DNA of 64,000 bases from Tatumella terrea (GTDB lineage Bacteria; Pseudomonadota; Gammaproteobacteria; Enterobacterales; Enterobacteriaceae): NCBI RefSeq assembly GCF_039523755.1, contig NZ_BAAAFX010000010.1:1-64000 (forward strand), read 5' to 3'. A program made the translations under genes and the position numbers. Each line of letters starts with the position of its first letter. Position 1 is the stretch's first letter. Under the pieces are notes generated by a model. That model did no database searches. It saw only the letters and a list, made by a program, of their open reading frames with translations, and was not told the origin of the DNA. This document shows, in pieces, positions 44,279 to 53,458 of this stretch.

Positions 44279-45197
44279 AATTCCTTGCCCGGTTCTCCTG
44301 ATATTTTTTTGCCATTTCACTGAAGTATTCCGTCAGGTAATCGATGCAGACCTGAACTTTAAGCGGCAGTTTATTCCTCTCGGTATAGAGTGCGTACACC
44401 GGGCGTGGTTTCGCATGATACTGCGGGTAAAGGATCTCAATTTCACCGCGGTTAATTTCATCCAGTATCCACATTAACGGCACATAAGCGATGCCGGATC
44501 CCGCTTTCAGCCAGCCAATCAAGGTCAGCGGGTCATTGGTGGCAAAACGTCCCTTCGGTGCCAGCGTTAGCGTCTGGCCGTCCGGTGAAACCAGCTCAAA
44601 TTCATTGTAGGGGTACACACTGTATTCCAGCCACGCAAAACTTTCTAACTCCTCCGGACGTCCGGGTAACTCATGGAGGCCCGGGAAATGCCTTGAGGCA
44701 CATAACACCATCGGCATACTGCCCAGACGACGGGAAATGAGTGCGGAGTTTTCCAGGGTACCCGAGCGGATCACCAAATCCAGCCCATGGGCTATCAAAT
44801 CAGGCGCGGGGTTACCGGTAATGAGGTTGACGCTCAGGCCGGGATAATCGTGCAGTAGCTGAGCGGTCATCGGCGACAGAACATTCTGCGCCATGGTGGT
44901 GGTACTGCCGATGCGCAGCATACCGATGGGGGTATTATTAAATGCATAGAGTTGTTCATGGACCTGATTCGCCTCATGCAGCATGCGCCGGCAGCCCTGA
45001 TAATAGATCCTGCCGGCCTCTGTCAGGCCTATGCTGCGTGTACTGCGGTTAAGAAGTTTAACCTGCAGTTCATCTTCCAGCTTTGCGATAGTCTGGCTGA
45101 CAGAAGACACACTCAGGTGTAATTGCCGTGCTGCTGCAGTGAAAGACCCAAGATCGACCACTTTCACAAACACAGACATTCCTTTTAACCTTTCCAT
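44277..45197 (-). CDS. aaeR: LysR-family regulator of the aae efflux operon
   Basis: A 306-residue LysR regulator (E. coli AaeR 309). Residues 1-60 form the winged helix (MERLKGMSVFVKVVDLGSF; recognition helix near SVSSVSQTIAKLE); the rest is the effector domain. It is divergent from aaeXAB, which its E. coli counterpart activates in response to aromatic carboxylic acids such as p-hydroxybenzoate. The 250-bp gap between them is AT-rich and should hold the shared operator. Confidence 0.92.
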   Translation of the reverse strand: MERLKGMSVFVKVVDLGSFTAAARQLHLSVSSVSQTIAKLEDELQVKLLNRSTRSIGLTEAGRIYYQGCRRMLHEANQVHEQLYAFNNTPIGMLRIGSTTTMAQNVLSPMTAQLLHDYPGLSVNLITGNPAPDLIAHGLDLVIRSGTLENSALISRRLGSMPMVLCASRHFPGLHELPGRPEELESFAWLEYSVYPYNEFELVSPDGQTLTLAPKGRFATNDPLTLIGWLKAGSGIAYVPLMWILDEINRGEIEILYPQYHAKPRPVYALYTERNKLPLKVQVCIDYLTEYFSEMAKKYQENRARN

Positions 45198-45450
45198 TAT
45201 TAACTCTCGCTTAAAAGTGATTTACGTCACATTTTGTAGAAAACTAACTATCAGACACGTTACTATAGACCGATCGCATCGATAATTTATGTGCTGCAGT
45301 TACCAGTGAAAATTATACAAAATCGCTTTTGTTGACATATGCTTGTGGTTCACCCGCCATCAGGTCGCGTTCATCCTGATGTTGAAGGCCGTGATCATCA
45401 GGTATTTCGGATGCCTTTTGATTTATGGTTTTGATTCTAAAGGATTTTTA

Positions 45451-45654
45451 ATGAGTGTTCACCCGGTACTAGTCGTTTTCGGGCTATCGTTTCCGCCCGT
45501 TTTCGTTGAACTCATTCTGTCACTGCTGCTGTTCTGGGTGGTGAAAAGAATTCTGACGCCCACCGGGATTTATGACCTGGTCTGGCATCCTTCACTCTTT
45601 AATACGGCTCTTTATTGCTGTGTCTTTTATCTTGTTTCCAGTTTAATGGTCTGA
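45451..45654 (+). CDS. aaeX: AaeX small membrane protein
   Basis: A 67-residue protein with two membrane helices (about 6-29 and 48-66), the same length as E. coli AaeX. The ATG at 45451 follows AAGGA; 36 codons of frame before it have no support. It is the first gene of aaeXAB, 7 bp before aaeA. Its role in the efflux system is unknown. Confidence 0.93.
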   Translation: MSVHPVLVVFGLSFPPVFVELILSLLLFWVVKRILTPTGIYDLVWHPSLFNTALYCCVFYLVSSLMV

Positions 45655-45661
45655 GGTTTCA

Positions 45662-46594
45662 GTGAAAACGCTTATAAAAAAAGTCGCACGTTACGCGATA
45701 ACCCTGATCCTGGTGGTCGTTGCCATCGTGATCGTTTTTCGCGCCTGGGTGTACTACACCGAATCTCCGTGGACAAGGGATGCTAAATTTGCCGCCGATG
45801 TCGTGGCGATTTCTCCTGACGTGACCGGACTTATCACTGATGTCAAAGTGCATGATAACCAGTTCGTGAAACAAGGCGACACGCTGTTCGAAATTGACCG
45901 TCCACGTTTCCAGGAAGCACTGGATGAAGCGCAGGCAAATGTCGATTACTACCAGTCGGTTGTGGACGAAAAACGCCGTGAAGCCGCCCGCCGCAACCAG
46001 CTCGGTGCCGTTGCCTTATCGAAAGAAGCGGTAGAGCAGGCGAATAACACCCTGCAGACCAGCGAGCAGCAACTGGCCCAGGCGAAAGCCGCCCGTGATT
46101 TAGCACAGATCGATTTAACCCGTACGGATGTCAGGGCGCCGGCAGATGGCTGGGTGACGAACCTGACAGTGTATGGCGGAGAATTTATCAGTCGCGGTTC
46201 TGTGGCCGTTGCGCTGGTAAAAGCCCGCACATTCTATGTGATCGCTTACATGGAAGAGACCAAACTCAGTGGTGTTAAACCGGGCTTCCGGGCAGAAATT
46301 ACCCCGCTGGGGAGTAATACTGTCCTGCGCGGATCGGTTGACAGTATTGCCGCCGGGGTGACAAACAGCAGCAGCAGTGTGGATTCCAAGGGTATGGCGA
46401 CGGTAGATTCGAACCTGGAGTGGGTCCGTCTGGCACAGCGTGTTCCTGTGCGCATCCATCTGGACGTACAACCTGGCAACCGTTTCCCGGCGGGGACGAC
46501 GGCCACCGTTGTGGTCACCGGGGATAAAGACCGGCCTGACGAAAAACCGTCTCCGGCGACAGATTTACTGAAACGACTACGTGAGTTTGGTTGA
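45662..46594 (+). CDS. aaeA: Aromatic acid efflux, membrane-fusion subunit AaeA
   Basis: A 310-residue membrane-fusion protein of the HlyD/EmrA type: a membrane helix (about 12-32), a beta-barrel/lipoyl part (VVAISPDVTGLITDVKVHDNQFVKQGD), and an alpha-helical hairpin (about 85-150). The start is GTG (45662-45664). With AaeB it exports hydroxylated aromatic acids. It overlaps or nearly abuts aaeB. Confidence 0.95.
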   Translation: MKTLIKKVARYAITLILVVVAIVIVFRAWVYYTESPWTRDAKFAADVVAISPDVTGLITDVKVHDNQFVKQGDTLFEIDRPRFQEALDEAQANVDYYQSVVDEKRREAARRNQLGAVALSKEAVEQANNTLQTSEQQLAQAKAARDLAQIDLTRTDVRAPADGWVTNLTVYGGEFISRGSVAVALVKARTFYVIAYMEETKLSGVKPGFRAEITPLGSNTVLRGSVDSIAAGVTNSSSSVDSKGMATVDSNLEWVRLAQRVPVRIHLDVQPGNRFPAGTTATVVVTGDKDRPDEKPSPATDLLKRLREFG

Positions 46595-46596
46595 TT

Positions 46597-48561
46597 GTGG
46601 GGTCGGTGATTCAGTTTTTACGTTTCCCGGTCAAACTGACGTTTGCCGTCTTACTGGCACTGATGCTGGGGTTCTTCTGTAATTTAGAAACTCCGCGCTG
46701 GGCGGTGATGACGGCAGCGATTGTGGCCGGCGGACAAGCGTTCGCCACCGGCGGAGACCCTTACTCAGGGGCGCTACGCCACCGGGGAGTCTTAAGGATC
46801 ATCGGTACCTTCCTTGGGTGTATCGCCGCACTGACTATCATGATCTTCACCGCCCGTGCGCCCGTCGTCATGCTGATGTTGTGTTGTCTGTGGGCCGGCC
46901 TATGTGTCTGGCTCTCTTCGCTGATGCGGGCTGAGAATTCTTATGCATTAGGCCTGGCCGGTTATACCGCCTTAATTATCGTCGTGACGGTAGCGGCCAG
47001 TGGTTCACTGGCCCTGGTCCCCCGTTTCGCCGTTGAGCGTTGCAGTGAGATCAGCATCGGGATTTTTTGTGTGATCCTGGCCGATATTATTTTCTCCCCT
47101 CGTTCGATTAAAAAAGTGATCGATCACGAAACGGAATCATTACTGATCGCTCAGTACCAGCTGCTGCAAACCTGTATCAGACAGACAGATAAAGAAGAGC
47201 TGGATAAAGCCTGGGGGGCATTAGTCCGTCGTACCAGTGCACTGGGGGGAATGCGCCAGCAGTTAAGAATGGAGTCGACCCACTGGCATCGTTCCGGGCG
47301 CCGGGTAAAGATGCTCAATATACTGTCTCTGACCATGATAACCCAGGCGGCCGAAACCTTTCTTATCAGGACGACCCGGCAAGAGTACATACCAACGGCG
47401 TTCTATGAGCTGATAAACCGTGATGTCAGTAACTTTGCTGAACTCTATCAGCAGTTAAAAGCGTTACGGCGTCTGGTGACGTTAACGGGGAACCGCCAGG
47501 TCCCGGAAACTATCAGCACATGGATAGGTGCCGCCAGTGAATATCTGGTGTTACTGAAAGGGCTGAAAACGAATGCCAGGATCAGCCATATTGAAGAAGC
47601 TATTCTGCAACGTGAAATTGTTGTGCATGTGCGTTCTGCCGAAACGCATCCGGCGATGATTAACGGGATCCGTACCTTTGTTGCCACCGCGCTGGGGTCA
47701 CTCTTCTGGCTCTATTCCGGCTGGAATGCGGGCAGTGCCTGTATGGTGATGCTGGCGGTTGTGACCGCATTAGCCATGCGATTGCCTAATCCGCTGATGC
47801 TGGCGAAAGATTTTCTGTACGGTATGTCCGTCGCCGTTCCTCTCGGGGCGTTGTATTACATGTACCTGCTGCCAGGTACACAGCAAAGTATTTTCCTGTT
47901 GTGTCTTATTATGGGAACGATGGCTTTCGTTGCGGGCATTTTTATTCAACGCCGCCAGCTCGGAACCCTGGGGGCCTTCGTGGGGACGCTAAATATTCTG
48001 GTCCTGAGTAATCCGATGGACTTCGGTATTAATACCTTCCTGGATAGTGCGCTCGGCCAGGTGATTGGCTGTTTCCTGGCACTGATGGTGATATTACTGA
48101 TCAGGGATAAATCAAAAGCCCGCACCGGAAGAAAAATTCTTAATCGTTTTATTTATGCCGCGGTGTCTGCACTGACGACGAACCCTGAAAGACGACGGGA
48201 AAATCATCTGCCGGCACTGTATCAGCAACTATTTCTGCTGCTGAATTTGTTCCCGGATGATATTAATAAATACCGATTGGCATTAACATTGATTATCAGT
48301 CATCAGCGCTTGCGGAAGGCTGATATCCCGCATACCGATGATCTGTCTGAATTCCACCGCAGATTGCGTCATACCGGAGATCGGGTGATTTCATCCCATA
48401 ATGATGAGCGGCGGAGCTATTATTACAATCAGCTATTACAGGAACTGGAAATTTACCAGCAAAAGCTCCATGAACACTCGGTGCCTGTTACCGTGATCGA
48501 GCCGGTAAGGCGTCTGGAAGATATTCTGATCCGTTACCGGAGCACCCTGATTAACCTGTAA
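46597..48561 (+). CDS. aaeB: Aromatic acid efflux, permease AaeB
   Basis: A 654-residue inner-membrane protein of the aromatic acid exporter family (E. coli 655). Two sets of membrane helices (about 10-165 and 360-500) flank a cytoplasmic middle part; landmarks are ETPRWAVMTAAIVAGGQAFATGGDPYSGA and ENSYALGLAGYTALIIV. The start is taken as GTG 46597, which gives an MG- start as in E. coli; a TTG at 46591 overlapping the aaeA stop is the alternative. A weak ribosome site suggests coupling to aaeA. Confidence 0.93.
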   Translation: MGSVIQFLRFPVKLTFAVLLALMLGFFCNLETPRWAVMTAAIVAGGQAFATGGDPYSGALRHRGVLRIIGTFLGCIAALTIMIFTARAPVVMLMLCCLWAGLCVWLSSLMRAENSYALGLAGYTALIIVVTVAASGSLALVPRFAVERCSEISIGIFCVILADIIFSPRSIKKVIDHETESLLIAQYQLLQTCIRQTDKEELDKAWGALVRRTSALGGMRQQLRMESTHWHRSGRRVKMLNILSLTMITQAAETFLIRTTRQEYIPTAFYELINRDVSNFAELYQQLKALRRLVTLTGNRQVPETISTWIGAASEYLVLLKGLKTNARISHIEEAILQREIVVHVRSAETHPAMINGIRTFVATALGSLFWLYSGWNAGSACMVMLAVVTALAMRLPNPLMLAKDFLYGMSVAVPLGALYYMYLLPGTQQSIFLLCLIMGTMAFVAGIFIQRRQLGTLGAFVGTLNILVLSNPMDFGINTFLDSALGQVIGCFLALMVILLIRDKSKARTGRKILNRFIYAAVSALTTNPERRRENHLPALYQQLFLLLNLFPDDINKYRLALTLIISHQRLRKADIPHTDDLSEFHRRLRHTGDRVISSHNDERRSYYYNQLLQELEIYQQKLHEHSVPVTVIEPVRRLEDILIRYRSTLINL

Positions 48562-48621
48562 CTGAAGACGTTATTATTAGCTAAAACCTGCGGTCGCGGG
48601 TGTCACGCCAGCCGGCGATAA

Positions 48622-48643
48622 GAAAAGCCCCCGGAAGGGGGCT
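48622..48643. terminator. Terminator after aaeB and yhcN
   Basis: A perfect 7-bp stem (AGCCCCC, loop GGAA, GGGGGCT) is followed by TTTTCT on the minus strand. It can end leftward yhcN transcription and, less well, aaeXAB. The 290 bp between aaeB and yhcN hold no convincing gene. Confidence 0.7.
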
Positions 48644-48855
48644 GAAATGACATTTTTCAGGGGATGGAACTTCTTTCCGGGCAGGCCCGGTCATTATAAT
48701 AATCTTATTTCACGGTTGCAGAGTCGGTCGACGGCTATCTTATTTACTCTGCGGATAAATTACGATGCCGCAGAGGTTCACCTTACTGTTTCCGTTATGC
48801 TTATCCTGTTATCAGGCGCATTATGCAGGTATTGTCTTATAAAAAGAGGGTGCCG

Positions 48856-49119
48856 TTATTTATAAACGACTGCCGTCGCATGATAATTACCATTCATATA
48901 ATCTTCAGTGATTTCATACGCCCGGGCACCCATGGCATCTGCTTTACTATTTAATTGTTCATTAATATCTGATGGTGCCGAATTAATGCCACTGACGGTA
49001 ATAACCCCGATGGAATGCATACCCTGTGCCTGCTCGCTATTAATTGATTGTGCAGCAGAAGCGGTAAATGAAACAACAGATAATACACCCATCATAGCCA
49101 GTGCGGCTTTTATACTCAC
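48856..49119 (-). CDS. yhcN: YhcN-family periplasmic stress protein (DUF1471)
   Basis: An 87-residue secreted protein of the YhcN/BhsA/McbA group, the length of E. coli YhcN. A signal peptide ends near residue 22 (FTASAAQ); the mature part is one DUF1471 domain (IGVITVSGINSAPSDINEQLNSKADAMGARAYEI). Relatives are induced by acid or peroxide and affect biofilm. An octanucleotide repeat lies 275 bp upstream of its start. Confidence 0.93.
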   Translation of the reverse strand: MSIKAALAMMGVLSVVSFTASAAQSINSEQAQGMHSIGVITVSGINSAPSDINEQLNSKADAMGARAYEITEDYMNGNYHATAVVYK

Positions 49120-49394
49120 GATTCATTCCTCAGTTAATATTCATTTTTTGTGATGTCGATCACGGAAGGGATTATAGTACTGATAACGGAAGAAATTAAT
49201 ATGTAGCTAATAATAATTCGGTCAAGTGTAACCGGTTACTTGATATTTTTTATAACAAATTCAACTAACAGTTGACTGATATTTAACCTTTGTTTGTTTT
49301 TTATCAATATAAACAATAAGATGCATCAATTTAACATTTTGTGCTATCGCCCGGGTACTGTCTTTTTTGTTTCATAAGTGTGATGTTTTATGCT

Positions 49395-49470
49395 GCGGGA
49401 ATGCGGGAATGCGGGAATGCGGGAATGCGGGAATGCGGGAATGCGGGAATGCGGGAATGCGGGAATGCGG
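49395..49470 (+). repeat. Octanucleotide tandem repeat, 9.5 copies of GCGGGAAT
   Basis: Seventy-six bases consist of the unit GCGGGAAT repeated 9.5 times without a mismatch, in the 406-bp gap between argR and yhcN (both leftward). It is 55 bp past the argR stop and about 275 bp before yhcN. On the argR side a 7-bp stem CCTGCCG/CGGCAGG (49487-49512) may end argR transcription. The rest of the gap (49120-49390) is AT-rich and should carry the yhcN promoter; nothing else was seen in it. Confidence 0.97.
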
Positions 49471-49525
49471 CTAAAGGTACGGAACCCCTGCCGCCAGGGT
49501 AACGACGGCAGGCAGAGGTGCGCGA

Positions 49526-49996
49526 CTAAAGTTCCTGTTCGAATAATGTCAGGATAGCATCGTAGAGTTTTTTCACGGTGAACCCCCGGGAAGGGGTAAT
49601 AAAGATGGTGTCATCACCCGCGATAGTGCCAAGGATCCCTTCGGCTTTCCCCAACGAGTCCAGCAAGCGGGCGATCAACTGTGCCGCTCCGGGGCTGGTA
49701 TGAATGACCACCAGTGCGTCATTATAATCGATATCCAGAACCAGATTCTTTAACGGGCTGGTCGTCGTTGGTACGCCGAGCTCGGCAGGCAGACAGTAGA
49801 CCATCTCCATTTTTGCATTGCGGGTACGAACGGCGCCAAACTTGGTCAGCATTCGCGACACTTTAGACTGGTTAATATTGTTAAAGCCTTCGTCCTGAAG
49901 CGCAGCAACAATCTCGCCCTGAGAACTAAACTTTTCTTCTTTCAACAGGGCTTTGAATGCCCTGACTAAATCTTCCTGTTTAGAAGCGATTCGCAT
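49526..49996 (-). CDS. argR: Arginine repressor ArgR
   Basis: A 156-residue repressor, the length of E. coli ArgR. The N-terminal winged helix (about 1-75, with SQGEIVAALQDEGFNNINQSKVSRML) binds ARG boxes; the C-terminal part (about 85-156) forms the hexamer and binds L-arginine (VVIHTSPGAAQLIARLLDS, GTIAGDDTIF). It represses arginine biosynthesis, itself included, and helps resolve ColE1-type plasmid dimers. A double ARG box lies upstream. Confidence 0.98.
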   Translation of the reverse strand: MRIASKQEDLVRAFKALLKEEKFSSQGEIVAALQDEGFNNINQSKVSRMLTKFGAVRTRNAKMEMVYCLPAELGVPTTTSPLKNLVLDIDYNDALVVIHTSPGAAQLIARLLDSLGKAEGILGTIAGDDTIFITPSRGFTVKKLYDAILTLFEQEL

Positions 49997-50035
49997 AGGC
50001 TACCATTTTTTATATTAGGGTGATTCCGTAGAGTA

Positions 50036-50073
50036 GTTACATTATTATGCATGCTGGTGAATTTTTATGCAAT
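50036..50073 (-). promoter_or_regulatory. Double ARG box (argR autoregulation)
   Basis: Two 18-bp ARG boxes lie side by side 40-77 bp before argR. The box at 50056-50073 has core TGAATTTTTATGCA, matching 13 of 14 positions of TGAATWWWWATTCA. The box at 50036-50053 matches 11 of 14. They are separated by 2 bp, the tandem spacing needed for one ArgR hexamer. Confidence 0.75.
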
Positions 50074-50435
50074 ATATAACCTGTGACCTGGCCCCTGGTG
50101 TGAGCAGGGCGCGGATTTTAACAAATAATCCTGAACTAGTCCAAACCGCTATATAACTCTGTACACATGGTTATTTATGTTATTCATCTCTTTTTCGCGG
50201 TGTTTACGTCTTTCCTGATATTCAGCACAGGGGCTGATGAGCAGGGCTGAGAGGCTTACCGATAGGGGGCCGGCAGAGCATGACCGTCAGTCAGGGAGTA
50301 TTCATCAGCAGAGGAGCGGTGCCGGGGGCAAGGTTGCACCGCGGCAACAGATAACAGTAAGAGTGTCTCAGGATGGATAATAAGCCCCGACTGCGGGGGC
50401 CTGCTTCGCTCCCCGCGCCGGTTGATGATGGCGGC
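50074..50435. other. Gene-free region where mdh is normally found
   Basis: In E. coli and most relatives malate dehydrogenase (mdh) lies here, divergent from argR and convergent with degS. In this window only about 360 bp of non-coding DNA is present between the ARG boxes and the degS stop. No frame resembling the start of malate dehydrogenase, and no fragment of it, is seen. Confidence 0.7.
50385..50398 (-). terminator. Terminator after degS
   Basis: A 5-bp GC stem on the minus strand (CCCCG, loop, CGGGG) is followed by a C and TTATTAT, about 40 bp past the degS stop. Short, so modest confidence. Confidence 0.5.
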
Positions 50436-51503
50436 TTAGTTGTCGTGCGGAAATTCCTGAATCGTCACCGGCAGGGTCAGCTTTTTATCATTACGCAACA
50501 CCTGCACCTGTATGACAGCCCCTGGCCTGATCTCAGCCACCTGGTCCATCGTTTCCTGAGCGGACAGGGCAGGTTTTCCGTTCACACTAAGCAACAGGTC
50601 GTTAGGCTGGATACCTGCCTTCTCGGCCGGCCCGCCAGGGGCGACTTCACTCACCACCAGTCCCTGGATTTTATCCAGGCTGGTTCCCTGGCTATGGAAA
50701 GCAGGAATTTCGCGCGCAGTGATCCCGATAAAGCCACGGATCACCCGTCCATAACGGATCAGTTTATCCATAATCTTGGTCGCCAGCGCGGTAGGAATAG
50801 CAAAACCTATGCCTTCAGGCGTCTCACCGTCACTGCTTTTATCAAAGGTCAGAGTATTGATACCCACCAGTTCGCCCTGCGAGTTAATTAACGCGCCGCC
50901 GGAATTCCCCTGGTTGATGGAGGCATCGGTCTGCAGGAAATTCTGGCGGCCCGACGAACTCAGTCCGACCCGACCGGTGGCACTGATAATTCCCTGGGTC
51001 ACGGTCTGTCCCAGATTATAAGGATTACCGATGGCCATCACGACGTCGCCGATATGTGCAATGCGTTTGGTATTAATCGGGATCACTGGCAGGTTGGCGG
51101 CAGAAATTTTAAGCACGGCGAGGTCGGTCATCGCGTCGGAACCGACCAGAGTCGCCTCATAAAACCGGCCATCCTGTAAGGCAACGATGATTTGTCCGGC
51201 GTTATTGATGACATGTTTATTGGTCAGGATATATCCGCGGGCATTCATAATGACCCCGGACCCCAGGGTGGTGATCCCCTGATTATTATTGGCCTGGGTA
51301 TTACGGTTATAGACGTTAACCACTGCGGGCGCAGCACGTCTCACTCCCTGGCTGAAACTGACAATAGGTTCCTCAGAGGCGTCAGAAGAATGGCTAAATA
51401 ATCCTGACAGCCAGCTTCCGGTATGGAATCCGGGCATAACCAGTAACAGCACTCCAGCCACAATAAGGCCGATAATCACCGAACGTAATAATTTGATTAA
51501 CAT
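50436..51503 (-). CDS. degS: Outer-membrane-stress sensor protease DegS
   Basis: A 355-residue membrane-anchored serine protease, the length of E. coli DegS. One N-terminal membrane helix (about 5-24), a trypsin-like domain with His97, Asp127 and Ser201 (QGNSGGAL), and a single PDZ domain (about 255-350). Misfolded porin tails bind the PDZ domain and activate cleavage of RseA, which frees sigma E. It follows degQ, as in E. coli. Confidence 0.97.
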   Translation of the reverse strand: MLIKLLRSVIIGLIVAGVLLLVMPGFHTGSWLSGLFSHSSDASEEPIVSFSQGVRRAAPAVVNVYNRNTQANNNQGITTLGSGVIMNARGYILTNKHVINNAGQIIVALQDGRFYEATLVGSDAMTDLAVLKISAANLPVIPINTKRIAHIGDVVMAIGNPYNLGQTVTQGIISATGRVGLSSSGRQNFLQTDASINQGNSGGALINSQGELVGINTLTFDKSSDGETPEGIGFAIPTALATKIMDKLIRYGRVIRGFIGITAREIPAFHSQGTSLDKIQGLVVSEVAPGGPAEKAGIQPNDLLLSVNGKPALSAQETMDQVAEIRPGAVIQVQVLRNDKKLTLPVTIQEFPHDN

Positions 51504-51543
51504 GCCGATCGTTTTGCAGGGAAAGGGGCAGTAAGGATAACAT

Positions 51544-51585
51544 GATAACGACCGGGACGGGTATCAGCTTGTGCCGGTCGTTATC
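51544..51585. terminator. Strong hairpin between degQ and degS
   Basis: A perfect 12-bp stem (GATAACGACCGG with CCGGTCGTTATC, 18-base loop) occupies the 88-bp gap, just past the degQ stop. It may end or protect the degQ message. On the plus strand it is followed by TGATTTTT, on the minus strand by no T-run. Confidence 0.6.
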
Positions 51586-51591
51586 TGATTT

Positions 51592-52968
51592 TTATCGCAT
51601 TAACAGGTAGATACTTTCCTGACCGCGAATGACATTCAGTGCAATCACCTCAGGCCTGGTTTCCAGCACTTTTTTAAGCTCAGCCAGATTCTGCACCCGT
51701 TGGCGGTTAATACTAATAATAACATCCCCGGGATGCATACCCACCTGCGCGGCCGGGCTCTGTTTGGTCACATCCACGACCCGGATCCCTTTCACTTTAC
51801 TGACCGTCTCACCATCAGTTAAAGATGCGCCCTGGAACGCAGGCTCATCAAGACGGGTAGTGGAAGACACGGCAGTGCCGCTCTGTTCAAGCGTGACCAC
51901 AACGTTCAGAGGTTTGCCCGCACGCAGTACACCCAGTCGTAATTTGTCTCCTGGTGAGTGAGTGCTGACTTTTACTCTTAGTTCTGCAAATCCGGACAGG
52001 GCTTTATCATCGAGAGTGGTGATGATATCCCCGGCTTTCAGACCGGCTTTTGCCGCGGCAGACCCGGGAAGTACTTCGGCCACGAATGCACCGCGGCTGA
52101 GGTTCACATTGAAGGCTTTCGCCATCTCAGGGGTCAGTTCCGTGCCTTTGATACCGAGTTGCCCGTGTTTTACCTGGCCGTATTTGATCAGCTGGTCGGC
52201 AATATTCATTGCCATGTTACCCGGGATGGCAAATCCGATGCCGATGTTACCGCCATTCGATGCCAGGATAGCCGTGTTGATACCGATCAGCTCACCACGC
52301 AGATTGACCAGAGCCCCGCCGGAATTACCGCGGTTGATGGCAGCATCGGTCTGGATAAAGTTTTCCAGTCCTTCAATATTCAGGCCACTGCGCCCCAGTG
52401 CGGAAATAATGCCTGAAGTCGCGGTTTGCCCTAAACCGAACGGATTACCGATAGCGACGGCAAAATCCCCGACCTGCAACTGATCCGAGTCTGCCACGTT
52501 AATCTGCGTCAGGTCTTTCGGGTTTTTCACCTGCAGGAGTGCGATATCTGTCGGGGTATCACTGCCCACCACTTTCGCCTCAAACTGACGTCCGTCACTC
52601 AACTGTACGGTGATTTTTGTCGCGTCATTGATGACATGGTGATTGGTAAGAATATATCCCTTTCCGGCATTAATAATGACGCCGGATCCCAGGCCTTCAA
52701 AGGGCTGTGGCTGTGCAGACTGTGCCGGAGGCTGGCCCTGGAACTTCTTCAGAGGTTGAGGAGTATCCTGAGCACTGGCCGGAGATTGTACGCCACTGAC
52801 CTGAACACTGACGACAGCAGGCAAAACGCGGGAAAGCATCGGGGCCAGAGAAGGTAACGGCTGACCATCCACCTTAACAGGCAGGGTGGCATGGGCAAGC
52901 GGTGACACTGATAAATTCAGTCCGGCACTCAGTGAGAGAGCTAACAAAAGTGGCGATAGTTTTTTCAT
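51592..52968 (-). CDS. degQ: Periplasmic serine endoprotease DegQ
   Basis: A 458-residue protease/chaperone (E. coli 455). Signal peptide cleaved near residue 27 (LAHA). Protease domain with His111, Asp141 and Ser216 (GNSGGAL), a Q-linker-like Gln/Pro-rich LA loop (about 68-90), and two PDZ domains (about 260-350 and 370-455). The short LA loop favours DegQ over DegP. It degrades unfolded envelope proteins. Confidence 0.96.
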   Translation of the reverse strand: MKKLSPLLLALSLSAGLNLSVSPLAHATLPVKVDGQPLPSLAPMLSRVLPAVVSVQVSGVQSPASAQDTPQPLKKFQGQPPAQSAQPQPFEGLGSGVIINAGKGYILTNHHVINDATKITVQLSDGRQFEAKVVGSDTPTDIALLQVKNPKDLTQINVADSDQLQVGDFAVAIGNPFGLGQTATSGIISALGRSGLNIEGLENFIQTDAAINRGNSGGALVNLRGELIGINTAILASNGGNIGIGFAIPGNMAMNIADQLIKYGQVKHGQLGIKGTELTPEMAKAFNVNLSRGAFVAEVLPGSAAAKAGLKAGDIITTLDDKALSGFAELRVKVSTHSPGDKLRLGVLRAGKPLNVVVTLEQSGTAVSSTTRLDEPAFQGASLTDGETVSKVKGIRVVDVTKQSPAAQVGMHPGDVIISINRQRVQNLAELKKVLETRPEVIALNVIRGQESIYLLMR

Positions 52969-53056
52969 TCTGAAGGTGTTCCCGCGATTAAACGATGGAG
53001 TTGGCCCGGAGATGCCGGTAAATGAAGATATCCGGGTGCGACCGCACCCGGGAAGG

Positions 53057-53458
53057 TTACTTACGACTCGCCGGTCCGTTTCTCAGTAATCCTGAAGCGC
53101 CTTCTGAGTAGTCCCGTGGGATCTGTACCGGGGCCTGATCGTTATCGGCTTCTGCTTCTGTCGCCTGCCAGGTGAACGGGTTCTGGTCACCCGGTAAATC
53201 CGGCAGCAGGTTATTGGAACCTTTCGCCATGTGCTGATACAGCTGACGGTAATCGTGCGCCATATTGTCCAGTAACTCTGCACTGCGTGCAAAATGACTT
53301 GTCAGTTCTTTACGGTATTCTTCCAGTTCAGCTTTGGATTTTTCCAGTTCATACTGAACCGTATGCTGCTCACGCAGTTTTTTATTACCGAAGCGCATCA
53401 CGACCGCGCCGATGACAAGTCCAACCACTAATCCAATGAGTCCGTATTCCCAGGTCAT
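53057..53458 (-). CDS. zapG: Envelope division/elongation factor ZapG (YhcB)
   Basis: A 133-residue protein with one N-terminal membrane helix (about 5-22) and a coiled coil (about 28-80), followed by a disordered tail; the DUF1043 family and length fit E. coli YhcB. It links cell division and envelope growth. It is divergent from zapE, which is the usual order. Confidence 0.94.
   Translation of the reverse strand: MTWEYGLIGLVVGLVIGAVVMRFGNKKLREQHTVQYELEKSKAELEEYRKELTSHFARSAELLDNMAHDYRQLYQHMAKGSNNLLPDLPGDQNPFTWQATEAEADNDQAPVQIPRDYSEGASGLLRNGPASRK

Noticed and set aside
48647..48865. 72-codon plus-strand frame after aaeB
   Set aside because: Begins at the edge of a terminator hairpin, has no ribosome site and runs into the end of yhcN.
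50074..50435. Malate dehydrogenase remnant
   Set aside because: Looked for the dinucleotide-binding start and conserved blocks on both strands; nothing recognisable.
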